From JAEZKC01 sp046538945 (GTDB lineage: Bacteria; Fibrobacterota; Chitinivibrionia; Chitinivibrionales; Chitinispirillaceae): DNA of 25,767 nucleotides. The notes below the pieces were generated by a model that was given only the letters and a program-made list of their open reading frames with translations, made no database searches and was not told the origin of the DNA. The stretch is from contig JBKHHW010000029.1 in the NCBI GenBank assembly GCA_046538945.1, positions 1-25,767 of the forward strand, written 5' to 3'. The translations under genes were made by a program, and so were the position numbers. Below are positions 1 through 6,406 of the stretch, piece by piece (the first letter of the stretch is position 1; each line of letters starts with the position of its first letter).

Positions 1-112
1 TCCCTTTCCGGATACAGTCGAGCCGGTCATGACTCTGGAGTTCAGAGGGTTTGTGCAGGCCTGGGTGTTCAGAGGGAGTGACATCCCCAACCTGTTCGAT
101 AAAGGCGAGTAG
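1..112 (+). CDS. 3' end of an unidentified gene (partial)
   Basis: An open frame runs in from the left edge and gives 36 codons before a TAG at 110-112. The last residues read RGSDIPNLFDKGE. I do not recognise the family from this fragment. The next gene starts 161 bases downstream behind its own promoter, so this fragment is probably the end of a separate transcription unit. The start lies outside the window. Confidence 0.5.
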   Translation, partial: PFPDTVEPVMTLEFRGFVQAWVFRGSDIPNLFDKGE

Positions 113-133
113 CGCCGGTTATCTTCTATACTT

Positions 134-161
134 TTTGAATTACCCCATTTGAATTACCCCA
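134..161. repeat. Tandem repeat, 2 x 14 bp
   Basis: Two exact head-to-tail copies of TTTGAATTACCCCA occupy 134-147 and 148-161, in the spacer between the partial gene and the XRE-cupin regulator. Repeats of this size and position could be binding sites for the regulator or a slippage product. No function is shown by the sequence. Confidence 0.8.
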
Positions 162-236
162 TCACATTACTTTCCCAAAACGCACTAATCAGCACTAGAT
201 CTCCCCGTAGCTGAAGATGGATGTTAAACATATTTC

Positions 237-266
237 TTGACACTGGACCGGTTTTTGTTTTATAAT
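237..266 (+). promoter_or_regulatory. Sigma-70-type promoter of the XRE-cupin gene
   Basis: A perfect TTGACA (-35, 237-242) and a perfect TATAAT (-10, 261-266) are separated by 18 bp. Transcription should begin around 272-274, which is the ATG of the regulator at 274. No Shine-Dalgarno sequence lies between the promoter and the start, so a leaderless message is predicted. Confidence 0.75.
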
Positions 267-273
267 TACTGTA

Positions 274-870
274 ATGAATGAAGCAGAACTGAAAAAAATG
301 CTGCCCAGACTGGGGCGTACTCTGAGGCTTCACCGGGAGAAGACCGGGCGCAACCAGGGCGAGATCGCCGTCCAGGCTGGTATTTCAACCAGCATGCTCA
401 GCCAGATAGAACGGGGGGTCGTTTCTCCCTCTATCGATACGCTTGTTCTGGTGTGCCATGCACTGGATCTGGATCTGTCCGAACTGTTCAAGGGCTTGTC
501 GCCCAAGCGCCCTGTCAGCATACACAGGGCCGGGGAGAGGCTCGCCACCAAAAGCGGAGGCGTGCGTTACGAGCAGCTTGTCACCGGCAGAAGCGGAGTG
601 TTCAACGCCGAGCTTTTCCTTCTCGAGGTGGCCGCAGGGTCTTCCTCGACTCTGAGCGACAAGGGGCACGAGGGCATCGAGATGGGGTTTGTTCTCGAGG
701 GGGAAGCTGTCTTGTGCATTGACGGCAGTGATTATAGAGTGAGGCAGGGTGACAGTTTTTCGTTTGAGTCCAGCAGGCCTCACCGGCTTCACAATACCGG
801 CGAGGTGCTTTTCAGGGCAGTGTGGGCCATATCTCCGCCGCATCTGGATTATCTCTCCGGCCAGGGTTGA
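274..870 (+). CDS. XRE-family transcriptional regulator with C-terminal cupin sensor domain
   Basis: The 198-residue protein has the usual two-part build of this family. An N-terminal helix-turn-helix (about residues 13-72, containing QAGISTSMLSQIERG and SPSIDTL) binds DNA. A cupin_2 beta-barrel (about 120-190, with GFVLEGEAVLCIDG and QGDSFSFESSRPHRLHN) is expected to bind a small ligand. Family members usually control a neighbouring metabolic gene and often themselves. Here leuC follows 60 bases downstream on the same strand, so leuCD are the obvious candidate targets, by inference. The ATG at 274 lacks a ribosome binding site and sits at the predicted transcription start. An in-frame ATG at 298 is the alternative start, but it also lacks a good ribosome binding site. 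The ligand is not predictable from sequence. Confidence 0.9.
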   Translation: MNEAELKKMLPRLGRTLRLHREKTGRNQGEIAVQAGISTSMLSQIERGVVSPSIDTLVLVCHALDLDLSELFKGLSPKRPVSIHRAGERLATKSGGVRYEQLVTGRSGVFNAELFLLEVAAGSSSTLSDKGHEGIEMGFVLEGEAVLCIDGSDYRVRQGDSFSFESSRPHRLHNTGEVLFRAVWAISPPHLDYLSGQG

Positions 871-877
871 GTTTTCT

Positions 878-907
878 TTGCGGAAATTGAAATTGTGACA
901 TTATAAA
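878..907 (+). promoter_or_regulatory. Candidate promoter upstream of leuC
   Basis: TTGCGG (878-883) and TATAAA (902-907) are 18 bp apart and lie 23 bases upstream of the leuC start. The match is moderate (4/6 and 5/6). The A/T-rich segment between the boxes could hold an operator for the adjacent XRE-cupin regulator, which is inference only. Confidence 0.35.
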
Positions 908-930
908 CCCAATTAGAGAAAGGGTGGCTT

Positions 931-2217
931 ATGGGAAAGACCGTTACTGAGAAGATTTTCGATGCTCATCAGATAGATGAGCCGTTTGAAGGGACGAGAG
1001 TGCTTTCGCTCGATGTGGTGATGTGCCATGAGATCACTACGCCCGTGGCCATAGCCGATCTTGAATGGCGGGGAAAAGACCGTGTGTTCGATACCACCAG
1101 GGTCAAGGCGGTGATTGATCACGTGACACCTTCGAAAGATTCCAAAAGTGCCACTCAGGCGAAAATTCTCCGGGAGTGGGCGCACCGCCACGGGATAAGG
1201 GACTTTTTTGATGTGGGGTATAACGGTGTCTGTCATGCACTGTTTCCGGAAAAGGGATTTATCAGGCCCGGCTACACGGTGATCATGGGAGACAGCCATA
1301 CCTGCACTCACGGGGCATTCGGCGCTTTTGCCGCCGGTGTGGGTACAACCGATCTGGAGGTGGGCATACTCAAGGGTGTTTGCGCGTTCAGGCCACCTAA
1401 GAGCATCAGGGTTGAAATCACCGGAACGATGCCAAAGGGAGTTTTTGCCAAGGATGTCATACTGGATGTGATACGGCAGCTCACGGTGAATGGAGCAACC
1501 GATCACGTGATCGAGTTTCGTGGTCCGGTAGTGGATGCCATGACCATGGAGGAGAGGATGACTCTGTGTAATATGGCGATCGAGGCGGGAGGCACATCAG
1601 GATTGTGCATGCCTGACAAGGTGACCGCCGAATACCTCTGGCCTTTCATAGCCGCGCAATACAACAACGACATGAACGCCGCGGTGGAGGATTTTGCGAA
1701 GTGGCATTCCGATCCGGATGCGGTCTATGCCAAAACTGTCACTGTGGATGTCTCTCAACTCGAACCTGTGGTCACGGTGGGATACAAACCGGATCAGGTG
1801 AGAAAAGTCAAGGAGCTTGCCGATAGCAGAATCGATCAGGTCTATCTGGGCAGCTGTACAAATGGTCGGATTTCCGATTTGAGAGTTGCCGCCGCCATTA
1901 CAAAAGGTAAAAAGCTCGCTCCCGGAGTGCGCGGAATCGTGAGTCCGGCCACACCGGCCATCTTCCGGCAGGCTATGGAGGAGGGTCTTCTCGCCATTTT
2001 CATGGATGCTGGGTACTGTGTCGCCAACCCAACCTGCGGAGCATGTTTGGGCATGTCGACCGGAGTTCTTGCGGAGGGCGAAGTGTGCGTATCGACCACC
2101 AACCGCAATTTCAACGGGCGTATGGGCAAAGGCGGAATGGTACATCTGGCTTCGCCGGCCAGTGCCGCGGCAAGTGGTATCACCGGTCATCTGACCGATC
2201 CCAGAGATTATCTCTGA
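931..2217 (+). CDS. leuC: 3-isopropylmalate dehydratase, large subunit (LeuC2/homoaconitase-type)
   Basis: This 428-residue protein is the large subunit of an aconitase-superfamily hydro-lyase. The family isomerises 2-isopropylmalate to 3-isopropylmalate in leucine synthesis, using a [4Fe-4S] cluster in the cytoplasm. The three expected cluster cysteines are present: Cys309 in YLGSCTNGR, and Cys369 and Cys372 in NPTCGACLG. The GDSHTCTHGAFGAFAAGVGT and NRNFNGRMG motifs are also intact. The length fits the shorter LeuC2/archaeal-type branch, whose members include homoaconitase and related malate-derivative dehydratases. Substrate is therefore less certain than fold, and no leuA or leuB is in the window. 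The ATG at 931 follows GAGAAAGGG. Its partner leuD lies 209 bases downstream, past a repeat-filled spacer. Confidence 0.88.
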   Translation: MGKTVTEKIFDAHQIDEPFEGTRVLSLDVVMCHEITTPVAIADLEWRGKDRVFDTTRVKAVIDHVTPSKDSKSATQAKILREWAHRHGIRDFFDVGYNGVCHALFPEKGFIRPGYTVIMGDSHTCTHGAFGAFAAGVGTTDLEVGILKGVCAFRPPKSIRVEITGTMPKGVFAKDVILDVIRQLTVNGATDHVIEFRGPVVDAMTMEERMTLCNMAIEAGGTSGLCMPDKVTAEYLWPFIAAQYNNDMNAAVEDFAKWHSDPDAVYAKTVTVDVSQLEPVVTVGYKPDQVRKVKELADSRIDQVYLGSCTNGRISDLRVAAAITKGKKLAPGVRGIVSPATPAIFRQAMEEGLLAIFMDAGYCVANPTCGACLGMSTGVLAEGEVCVSTTNRNFNGRMGKGGMVHLASPASAAASGITGHLTDPRDYL

Positions 2218-2248
2218 GGTCAGGGGTGAACGGACAAAAGAGCACATA

Positions 2249-2363
2249 CTTCGACTGCGAGGACGCGTTCAGTATGAGCGGAGGCGGACCGGTCCGCTCA
2301 CCCTGAGCCCGTCCGCGGGAGTCGAAGGGGGAGCTCATGCTTCGACAAACTCAGCATGAGCGG
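2249..2363. repeat. Dispersed palindromic repeat cluster in the leuC-leuD spacer
   Basis: Three copies of one motif lie here: A at 2249-2281, B inverted at 2294-2327, and C at 2340-2363 in the same sense as A. Each begins CTTCGAC and ends ATGAGCGG or the like (inverted: CCGCTCA...GTCGAAG). A and B are imperfect arms of a long hairpin with a perfect 14-bp palindrome, GCGGACCGGTCCGC (2284-2297), at its centre. B can pair alternatively with C. From general knowledge, short CTTCGACA..CTCAG..TGAGCGG palindromes occur as many copies in some bacterial genomes; I cannot count copies here. The element separates two genes that must act together, so it may affect mRNA stability or the leuC:leuD ratio. 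Confidence 0.8.
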
Positions 2364-2377
2364 AACAGACAACGGCG

Positions 2378-2419
2378 TAACGGTTAACTAATAACGGTAA
2401 ACGGCTAACGGTAAACGGG
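2378..2419 (+). repeat. Tandem repeat, 3 x 14 bp, directly before the leuD ribosome binding site
   Basis: TAACGGTTAAC (2378), TAACGGTAAAC (2392) and TAACGGTAAAC (2406) recur with a strict 14-bp period. The third copy runs into the GGGAGG (2417-2422) used by leuD. The arrangement could tune leuD translation or arise from replication slippage. Confidence 0.8.
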
Positions 2420-2426
2420 AGGTAAT

Positions 2427-2954
2427 ATGAAAACATTCGGAGGCCCCGTTCTGTTTTTAGACAGATCGGATATAAATACAGACGAGATCATACCTGCAAA
2501 GTATCTTACTGAAGTGAAGAAGGAGGCTCTTAAGCCTTACCTTCTGGAGGACCTCAAGCTTGACGGTTTCGACCCGGCGGGGGAGTGGCGGGGAAAGGCG
2601 AGAGTGGTTGTCACCAGGGCTAATTTCGGCTGCGGCTCATCACGCGAGCACGCTCCGTGGGCTCTGGAGGTGAATGACATCACCTGTGTGATCGCTCAGA
2701 ACTACGCCCGTATTTTCAGACAGAACATGTTCAACGGCGGAATGCTGGCGATAGAGCTTGCGGAGGACACTATCGAGGACCTTTTTTCTCTCAGTGACAA
2801 AGGAAATGTGGTCTGCGATGTGGATGTGGAGAAAAAGACGCTGACCTTCTCCTGGGACGGAGGTTCGAAAACCGTGGATTTCACTCTGTCTCAGTTTGAT
2901 GATGCGCTGGTGAAGGCCGGAGGATGGGTGGAATTCGCCGACGCCAGATACTGA
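2427..2954 (+). CDS. leuD: 3-isopropylmalate dehydratase, small subunit
   Basis: This 175-residue protein is the swivelling small subunit that completes the active site of LeuC. It has DINTDEIIPAKYLTE (residues 15-29) and the substrate-carboxylate-binding GCGSSREHAPW (68-78), which are hallmarks of the aconitase swivel domain. The residues after YL (here Thr-Glu in YLTE) lie in the loop that discriminates substrates between isopropylmalate isomerase and homoaconitase. They do not match the classical YLRT homoaconitase signature, so leucine synthesis is favoured but not proved. The ATG at 2427 follows a strong GGGAGG. The spacing from leuC is large for this pair and is filled with repeats. Confidence 0.88.
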   Translation: MKTFGGPVLFLDRSDINTDEIIPAKYLTEVKKEALKPYLLEDLKLDGFDPAGEWRGKARVVVTRANFGCGSSREHAPWALEVNDITCVIAQNYARIFRQNMFNGGMLAIELAEDTIEDLFSLSDKGNVVCDVDVEKKTLTFSWDGGSKTVDFTLSQFDDALVKAGGWVEFADARY

Positions 2955-2969
2955 TATTCGCTTTTGTAT

Positions 2970-3003
2970 TCAGGGGGCTCAGCATGAAAGTGCGGACCCC
3001 TGA
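2970..3003 (+). terminator. Possible hairpin after leuD
   Basis: TCAGGGG (2970-2976) and CCCCTGA (2997-3003) form a 7-bp stem around a 20-base loop, 15 bases after the leuD stop. There is no good T-run after it, so intrinsic termination is doubtful. The loop contains CTCAGCATGA followed shortly by GCGGA, which resembles the dispersed repeat between leuC and leuD; this may instead be a decayed copy. Confidence 0.3.
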
Positions 3004-3075
3004 TTATTACCCTTCCAATTTTCCCTCCCGCTTCGGTCCGCTTCACACTGGAAAAAGGAGCAGGCGTCCGGAGTG

Positions 3076-3417
3076 CTAGAGGGCAAAAATAACTATGAAA
3101 TAGAAAAGCAGTACCGCTCCGATGGTCAGAAGACCAAGCAGAAAGGGGTATTTGTACCAGCTCTGCATGTAGACCATGGCCCGACTATGGAGAGTTTTAT
3201 CCTTTGTAGCCGAGAATATCTTCTTTGTCACCGAGGGTGACACTTCTATATCCTCAAGACTCTGAAAAACTTCCTTGACGTCCCTCATCTCTTCTATGTA
3301 TTCGCGGCACTTGTGACAGCTCTGCACGTGCTCTTTCACATCCTCTCGGACCTGTTCGCCAAGAGCATACTCTATGAGCTCTTCCTCGGTTGGGTGTTCT
3401 GTTACTGTGTAACCCAT
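3076..3417 (-). CDS. Zinc-finger (zf-HC2) membrane anti-sigma factor
   Basis: The 113-residue protein has the anti-sigma zinc-binding motif H30-x3-C34-x2-C37 (HVQSCHKC) followed by one transmembrane helix at about residues 91-113. Such proteins bind their ECF sigma factor at the inner membrane and release it on a signal. The start overlaps the last 16 bases of the sigma gene, so the two are translationally coupled, as is typical for cognate pairs. The periplasmic part is essentially absent, because the protein ends just after the helix. The signal is thus more likely sensed in the cytoplasm, in the membrane or through a partner than by an outer sensor domain. That last point is inference. Confidence 0.85.
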   Translation of the reverse strand: MGYTVTEHPTEEELIEYALGEQVREDVKEHVQSCHKCREYIEEMRDVKEVFQSLEDIEVSPSVTKKIFSATKDKTLHSRAMVYMQSWYKYPFLLGLLTIGAVLLFYFIVIFAL

Positions 3418-3893
3418 ACAGCCTTCTTTTTCAGTTTTTCTCTGAGCTGCTTGAGGGCTCTGAACGCCTTTATTCTCACATTGTTTTCAGTAAGCTCAAG
3501 CATAACCCCTATCTCTTTATAAGTATACCCGTCTCTGAGGTGAAAGTAAAGAATACTTCTCTCGGTTTCGGGCAGGTCATCCATGATTTTCAGGTCAAAA
3601 GGTGCTTCTCCGTGATCGTTGGGGTCGTAGTTTTCCTCTCCGTAGGCCTGTCTGAGTCTGGAGAAGCGGCTGCACTTTCTGAAGTGATCGAGGCAGGCGT
3701 TGCGGGCCACTCTGTAAAGCCATCTCATCCGCTCCTCAGGAGGAGCGGGAATGGAGTCCACTTTCCAGATCTTGATGAACACCTCCTGCAGAATGTCATC
3801 GGCGGCTGATCTGTTCTGAGTAAGCCAGAGTATAAAGGTATACACCCTCTGGGAGTATTGCTCATAGACTCTTTTGAATTCTCGGTTCTGCAA
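3402..3893 (-). CDS. ECF (RpoE-like) RNA polymerase sigma factor
   Basis: The 163-residue protein consists of sigma region 2 (about 5-72, with YTFILWLTQNRSAADDILQE) and region 4 (about 105-157, with LPETERSILYFHLRDGYTYK and a helix-turn-helix after it). There is no region 3, which defines the ECF class. It redirects RNA polymerase to a small regulon and is held by the anti-sigma factor encoded immediately downstream. The start codon is TTG (3891-3893). It is chosen because AGAGGAG (3902-3908) lies 8 bases upstream and the protein then begins at the usual place before region 2. The regulon cannot be told from the window. Confidence 0.88.
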   Translation of the reverse strand: MQNREFKRVYEQYSQRVYTFILWLTQNRSAADDILQEVFIKIWKVDSIPAPPEERMRWLYRVARNACLDHFRKCSRFSRLRQAYGEENYDPNDHGEAPFDLKIMDDLPETERSILYFHLRDGYTYKEIGVMLELTENNVRIKAFRALKQLREKLKKKAVWVTQ

Positions 3894-3979
3894 TGTCCCG
3901 TCTCCTCTGGCCCAAACGTGCCCGAATCCCGATTCAGGAGGAAAGATACTACCCCATGATCTTCATAAGCAAGCCTCTG

Positions 3980-4007
3980 TTTATAAAACGCTCCCAATTT
4001 GCGTTCC
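3980..4007 (-). promoter_or_regulatory. Candidate promoter of the ECF sigma operon
   Basis: On the minus strand GGAAC (4003-4007) resembles the -35 core recognised by many ECF sigma factors and could indicate self-regulation. TATAAA follows after 17 bp (3980-3985), which is a housekeeping-type rather than an ECF-type -10. The mix makes the assignment weak. Confidence 0.25.
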
Positions 4008-4105
4008 GTTACGGCTTTTGCGTGAGAAGGAGTATGAGAGCAGGACCGTTCCGGGTGGCCAAGCCGCTTCTTTTCCGAAGAGGCGGTTTTAGCCGATGGT
4101 CCGGA

Positions 4106-4777
4106 TCACATCTCGGGGACAATCGCCAGATCGTTTCGTATATCGGTTACCCCGGGGGTGAACTGAGCGATATTTTGTGCCGTTCTGTAAGCGGGCCACC
4201 CCGGCACCGTGCCGCTGAGGGTAACTGCACCTTTTTCCACCTGTACGTCGATCATGTCCACGTCAATATCCACATTGCGGTCGAGGGCGTCTACTATGTT
4301 TTCGGCAATGATCTCGTCCAGCAGGTCGTGGGTGGGGACCACAGTGAGCAGGTTGTCGACCACTGCCACCCCCACTACATCGCCGGCGAGGTTTTCCGCC
4401 TTTCTCTTTTTCCAGAAGGCGTCTACGGCCCCCTCGAGGCGAACGAGATTGGCGTCCACTTCGATTATTATGTCCTGATCCGCAAGATCGGGGTTCCAGC
4501 TGAAAATGCTCCTCACCGCGTTGTGTATCTCTTCAGGCGAAAGCGGCTTGATTTCCTTTGGGGTGATAACCGAAAGCAGGTTGTCCACTCTGGTCACTCC
4601 GGGAACCGCATAGGCGTCCGCTTCGGCGGCCTGATGGGCGAGCCGGGAGCCCACCTTGCCGAAAAGCCTTACCGTCCCGTCCACGATTTCCACATTGATG
4701 GTGGTCGCGTCCACTCTGTTGTCCCAGAAGAGCTGGTCGATGATGCGTTTTTTCGTTTCCTCACTGCTGTAGATCAT
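4106..4777 (-). CDS. Protein with three BON domains
   Basis: The 223-residue protein is built from three consecutive BON repeats (about 8-72, 82-148 and 152-220). Each has the alternating pattern VxVxxGxVxLxGxV and a conserved central glycine (for example VEIVDGTVRLFGKVGS, VDANLVRLEGAVDAF, VQVEKGAVTLSGTVPGW). BON domains are small alpha/beta modules that bind phospholipid or other hydrophobic ligands. Most family members are periplasmic or lipoproteins, as in OsmY. This one has neither a signal peptide nor a lipobox, so it is predicted cytoplasmic. It lies upstream of the ECF sigma pair on the same strand with a 212-base gap, and a stress role is plausible but unproved. The ribosome binding site before the ATG is weak. 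Confidence 0.85.
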   Translation of the reverse strand: MIYSSEETKKRIIDQLFWDNRVDATTINVEIVDGTVRLFGKVGSRLAHQAAEADAYAVPGVTRVDNLLSVITPKEIKPLSPEEIHNAVRSIFSWNPDLADQDIIIEVDANLVRLEGAVDAFWKKRKAENLAGDVVGVAVVDNLLTVVPTHDLLDEIIAENIVDALDRNVDIDVDMIDVQVEKGAVTLSGTVPGWPAYRTAQNIAQFTPGVTDIRNDLAIVPEM

Positions 4778-4900
4778 GGAGCTGCCCCGCTTCCGCTTTT
4801 GCCGTTGTCACTCTTTGGATGTAGAGCCTGTGCTTATACTAGAATGCAAAAAGGAGGCCTAAAGAGGTGGGAATAGCTCAAGGCTGGGATCAGGAAATAC

Positions 4901-4940
4901 AAAAAGCCGGAAAACCCATGACAGGATTCTCCGGCAAAAA
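4901..4940 (-). terminator. Rho-independent terminator of the bS22-like gene
   Basis: Read on the minus strand, GCCGGAGAATCC (4924-4935) pairs with GGGTTTTCCGGC (4906-4917) in a 12-bp stem with two G-U pairs and a six-base loop. Five T follow (4901-4905). The same stem on the plus strand would contain A-C mismatches, so the minus orientation is the functional one. It begins 20 bases after the stop of the 29-codon gene at 4960-5049. Confidence 0.85.
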
Positions 4941-4959
4941 GTTGAATGGCCCTGCCAGC

Positions 4960-5049
4960 TTACTTCTTCTTATGTCTCTGGCTGCGACGGGCTTTTTTTC
5001 TTTTATGGCGGTTGATTTTCGCTTTTCTCTTCTTTTTTACGCTCGACAT
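4960..5049 (-). CDS. AURKAIP1/COX24-domain microprotein, bS22-like ribosomal protein
   Basis: A 29-codon gene (ATG 5047-5049, TAA 4960-4962) encodes a very basic peptide. It starts MSSVKKKRKAKINRHKRKK and ends RRSQRHKKK, with 18 of 29 residues Lys, Arg or His. The pattern (small N-cap, SVxxKRxxKxxxHKxRKxxRxxRxK) matches the AURKAIP1/COX24 domain. That domain covers mitochondrial mS38 and the small mycobacterial ribosomal protein bS22, which binds near the decoding centre of the small subunit. GAAAGG lies 11 bases upstream, and a strong terminator begins 20 bases after the stop, so it is a free-standing single gene. Such short genes are usually missed. Family assignment is from memory of the pattern. 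Confidence 0.75.
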   Translation of the reverse strand: MSSVKKKRKAKINRHKRKKARRSQRHKKK

Positions 5050-5100
5050 TCGTCGGACATCCTTTCGAATGAAGTCTGTTAACCGGTTTCAAGGAATTCG

Positions 5101-5131
5101 ATAATATGCATCATGCCCGATTTAAAATCAA
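5101..5131 (-). promoter_or_regulatory. Candidate promoter of the bS22-like gene
   Basis: On the minus strand TTGATT (5126-5131) and TATTAT (5101-5106) lie 19 bp apart, about 52 bases upstream of the microprotein start. The spacing is slightly long, so this is tentative. The rest of 5050-5314 shows no other gene. Confidence 0.35.
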
Positions 5132-5267
5132 GAATAGTTTAAGGATTCTGTTTGGCAATTGTTGGGATAACTGCTGCCAGATGAAAAACTTCCATGGAAA
5201 CACGAGCGATGAGTCATCCGTCTGTAAAAGAATTCCGGACAAATCGATGCAAACGCAACAAATCCCC

Positions 5268-5296
5268 TTCAAGATCGTACTGTTATACATTATAAT
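5268..5296 (+). promoter_or_regulatory. Candidate promoter of the recF-gyrA operon
   Basis: A perfect TATAAT (5291-5296) is preceded at 17 bp by TTCAAG (5268-5273), a poor -35. Transcription would begin near 5303, leaving a leader of only about 12 bases. That leader contains AGAGGG (5307-5312), placed unusually close (2 bases) to the recF ATG. Confidence 0.5.
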
Positions 5297-5314
5297 ATAG
5301 TATATTAGAGGGCT

Positions 5315-6406
5315 ATGCATCTAAATCGTCTCAGGCTTCAGAACTTCCGTAACTATGCTGATTTGAAGATGGAATTTCCGCCCCAGGGGGCTTTGTTCGA
5401 AGGAGCCAACGGAGCAGGCAAGACAAATCTTCTGGAAAGCATTCACCTCTTGTGTACAGGCCGGTCCCAGCGGGGGGCCTCCAGGGCAACCATGATCAGT
5501 CATGATCAGCACAGTTCTTTTGCCGAAGGGGTCTTTTCTCTGAAAGGGGATCAGTCCAGGGCATCCATAGGGTTCAGCAGGGACAAGAAGCTGGTTATGA
5601 AGCGGGATGATGTGGCAGTGAATACGTTTTCCGAGTGGTTCGGCGAGCGGCCTGTGGTGTCTTTCGGCACAGATGATCTTGATCTGGTGTACGGCCCGCC
5701 TGAAAACCGCAGGCGGTTTCTGGATATGCTGATCTGCCAGATAGACCGTTCGTATCTGGAGGCGCTGGCCAGATACCGCAGAAGCATGCTGTGCCGGAAC
5801 AGTCTGATGGGCAGAACCGATGATGTGCTTCAGTTTGAAGTGTATGAGGAAGCGATGGCGGAGGCTGCAGTAGAGCTTGTTTTCCGCAGAAAAGAGGTCG
5901 CTTCAGAGCTCAAGTCCGTTCTGAGTGATTTTTACCGCCAAATTAGCGAGGGTAGCGAGTTGGCCGATGTGGAGTACGAGCCTAGATGCAAGTGGGATTT
6001 AACTGGCAAAAATGAGTGGAAAAATGTATTTTTCCACTTCTTGAATGAGCGCAGAGAGAAAGATGTCGAAATGGGTTTCTCCGCTTCTGGTCCGCATAGA
6101 GACGACCTACGCTTCCTTCTCGACCGAAAGCCTGCCAAAACCTTCGGATCGCAGGGTCAGTGCCGCTCATTTGTGCTATCACTGAAACTGGGCTCGGTTC
6201 TCCTTACCGAACGGCATAGACAGGATAACATGATTTTTCTCATCGACGATGCCGTTTCAGAGCTTGATTCCGCAAGGACATCACGTGTCTATCCCCTTCT
6301 TGAGGGGAAAGGACAGATTTTCATTGCCACTCCCAGGTGTGATGCGCCGCTGGGCAGTGAGGTGCTCAAGTGCTATGTGGACCGGGGAAAGGTGCTTGTG
6401 AGATGA
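5315..6406 (+). CDS. recF: DNA replication and repair ATPase RecF
   Basis: RecF is an SMC-like ATPase that, with RecO and RecR, loads RecA at gaps and stalled forks. The 363-residue length is normal. Walker A is GANGAGKT (residues 30-37), the ABC-type signature is FGSQGQCRS (SQGQ at 279-282), and Walker B is FLIDDAVSELD (D311, D312). The N-terminus HLNRLRLQNFRNY is characteristic of the family. The ATG at 5315 is the only start that preserves it. The gene opens an operon with dciA-like, gyrB, surE and gyrA, a conserved replication arrangement (often preceded by dnaA and dnaN, which are absent here). Its stop overlaps the next start by ATGA. Confidence 0.93.
   Translation: MHLNRLRLQNFRNYADLKMEFPPQGALFEGANGAGKTNLLESIHLLCTGRSQRGASRATMISHDQHSSFAEGVFSLKGDQSRASIGFSRDKKLVMKRDDVAVNTFSEWFGERPVVSFGTDDLDLVYGPPENRRRFLDMLICQIDRSYLEALARYRRSMLCRNSLMGRTDDVLQFEVYEEAMAEAAVELVFRRKEVASELKSVLSDFYRQISEGSELADVEYEPRCKWDLTGKNEWKNVFFHFLNERREKDVEMGFSASGPHRDDLRFLLDRKPAKTFGSQGQCRSFVLSLKLGSVLLTERHRQDNMIFLIDDAVSELDSARTSRVYPLLEGKGQIFIATPRCDAPLGSEVLKCYVDRGKVLVR

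Noticed and set aside
4064..4086. Hairpin CCGCTTC...GAAGAGGCGG with TTTT as a terminator
   Set aside because: The stem has an internal bulge, the T-run is on the plus strand where no gene precedes it, and the minus strand (BON gene) has no T-run.
3893..4876. A 327-codon plus-strand frame
   Set aside because: It lies antisense to the triple-BON gene, starts upstream of it and has no recognisable domain; its composition is that of an antisense shadow.
4867..5082. A 71-codon plus-strand frame with a ribosome binding site (AAGGAGG near 4851) and an apparent hydrophobic helix
   Set aside because: The hydrophobic stretch is the reverse complement of the lysine-rich microprotein gene (AAG/AAA read as CTT/TTT), and the frame runs across that gene's terminator.
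5106..5300. A 64-codon plus-strand frame before recF
   Set aside because: No ribosome binding site, no domain, and it overlaps the recF promoter; treated as non-coding spacer.
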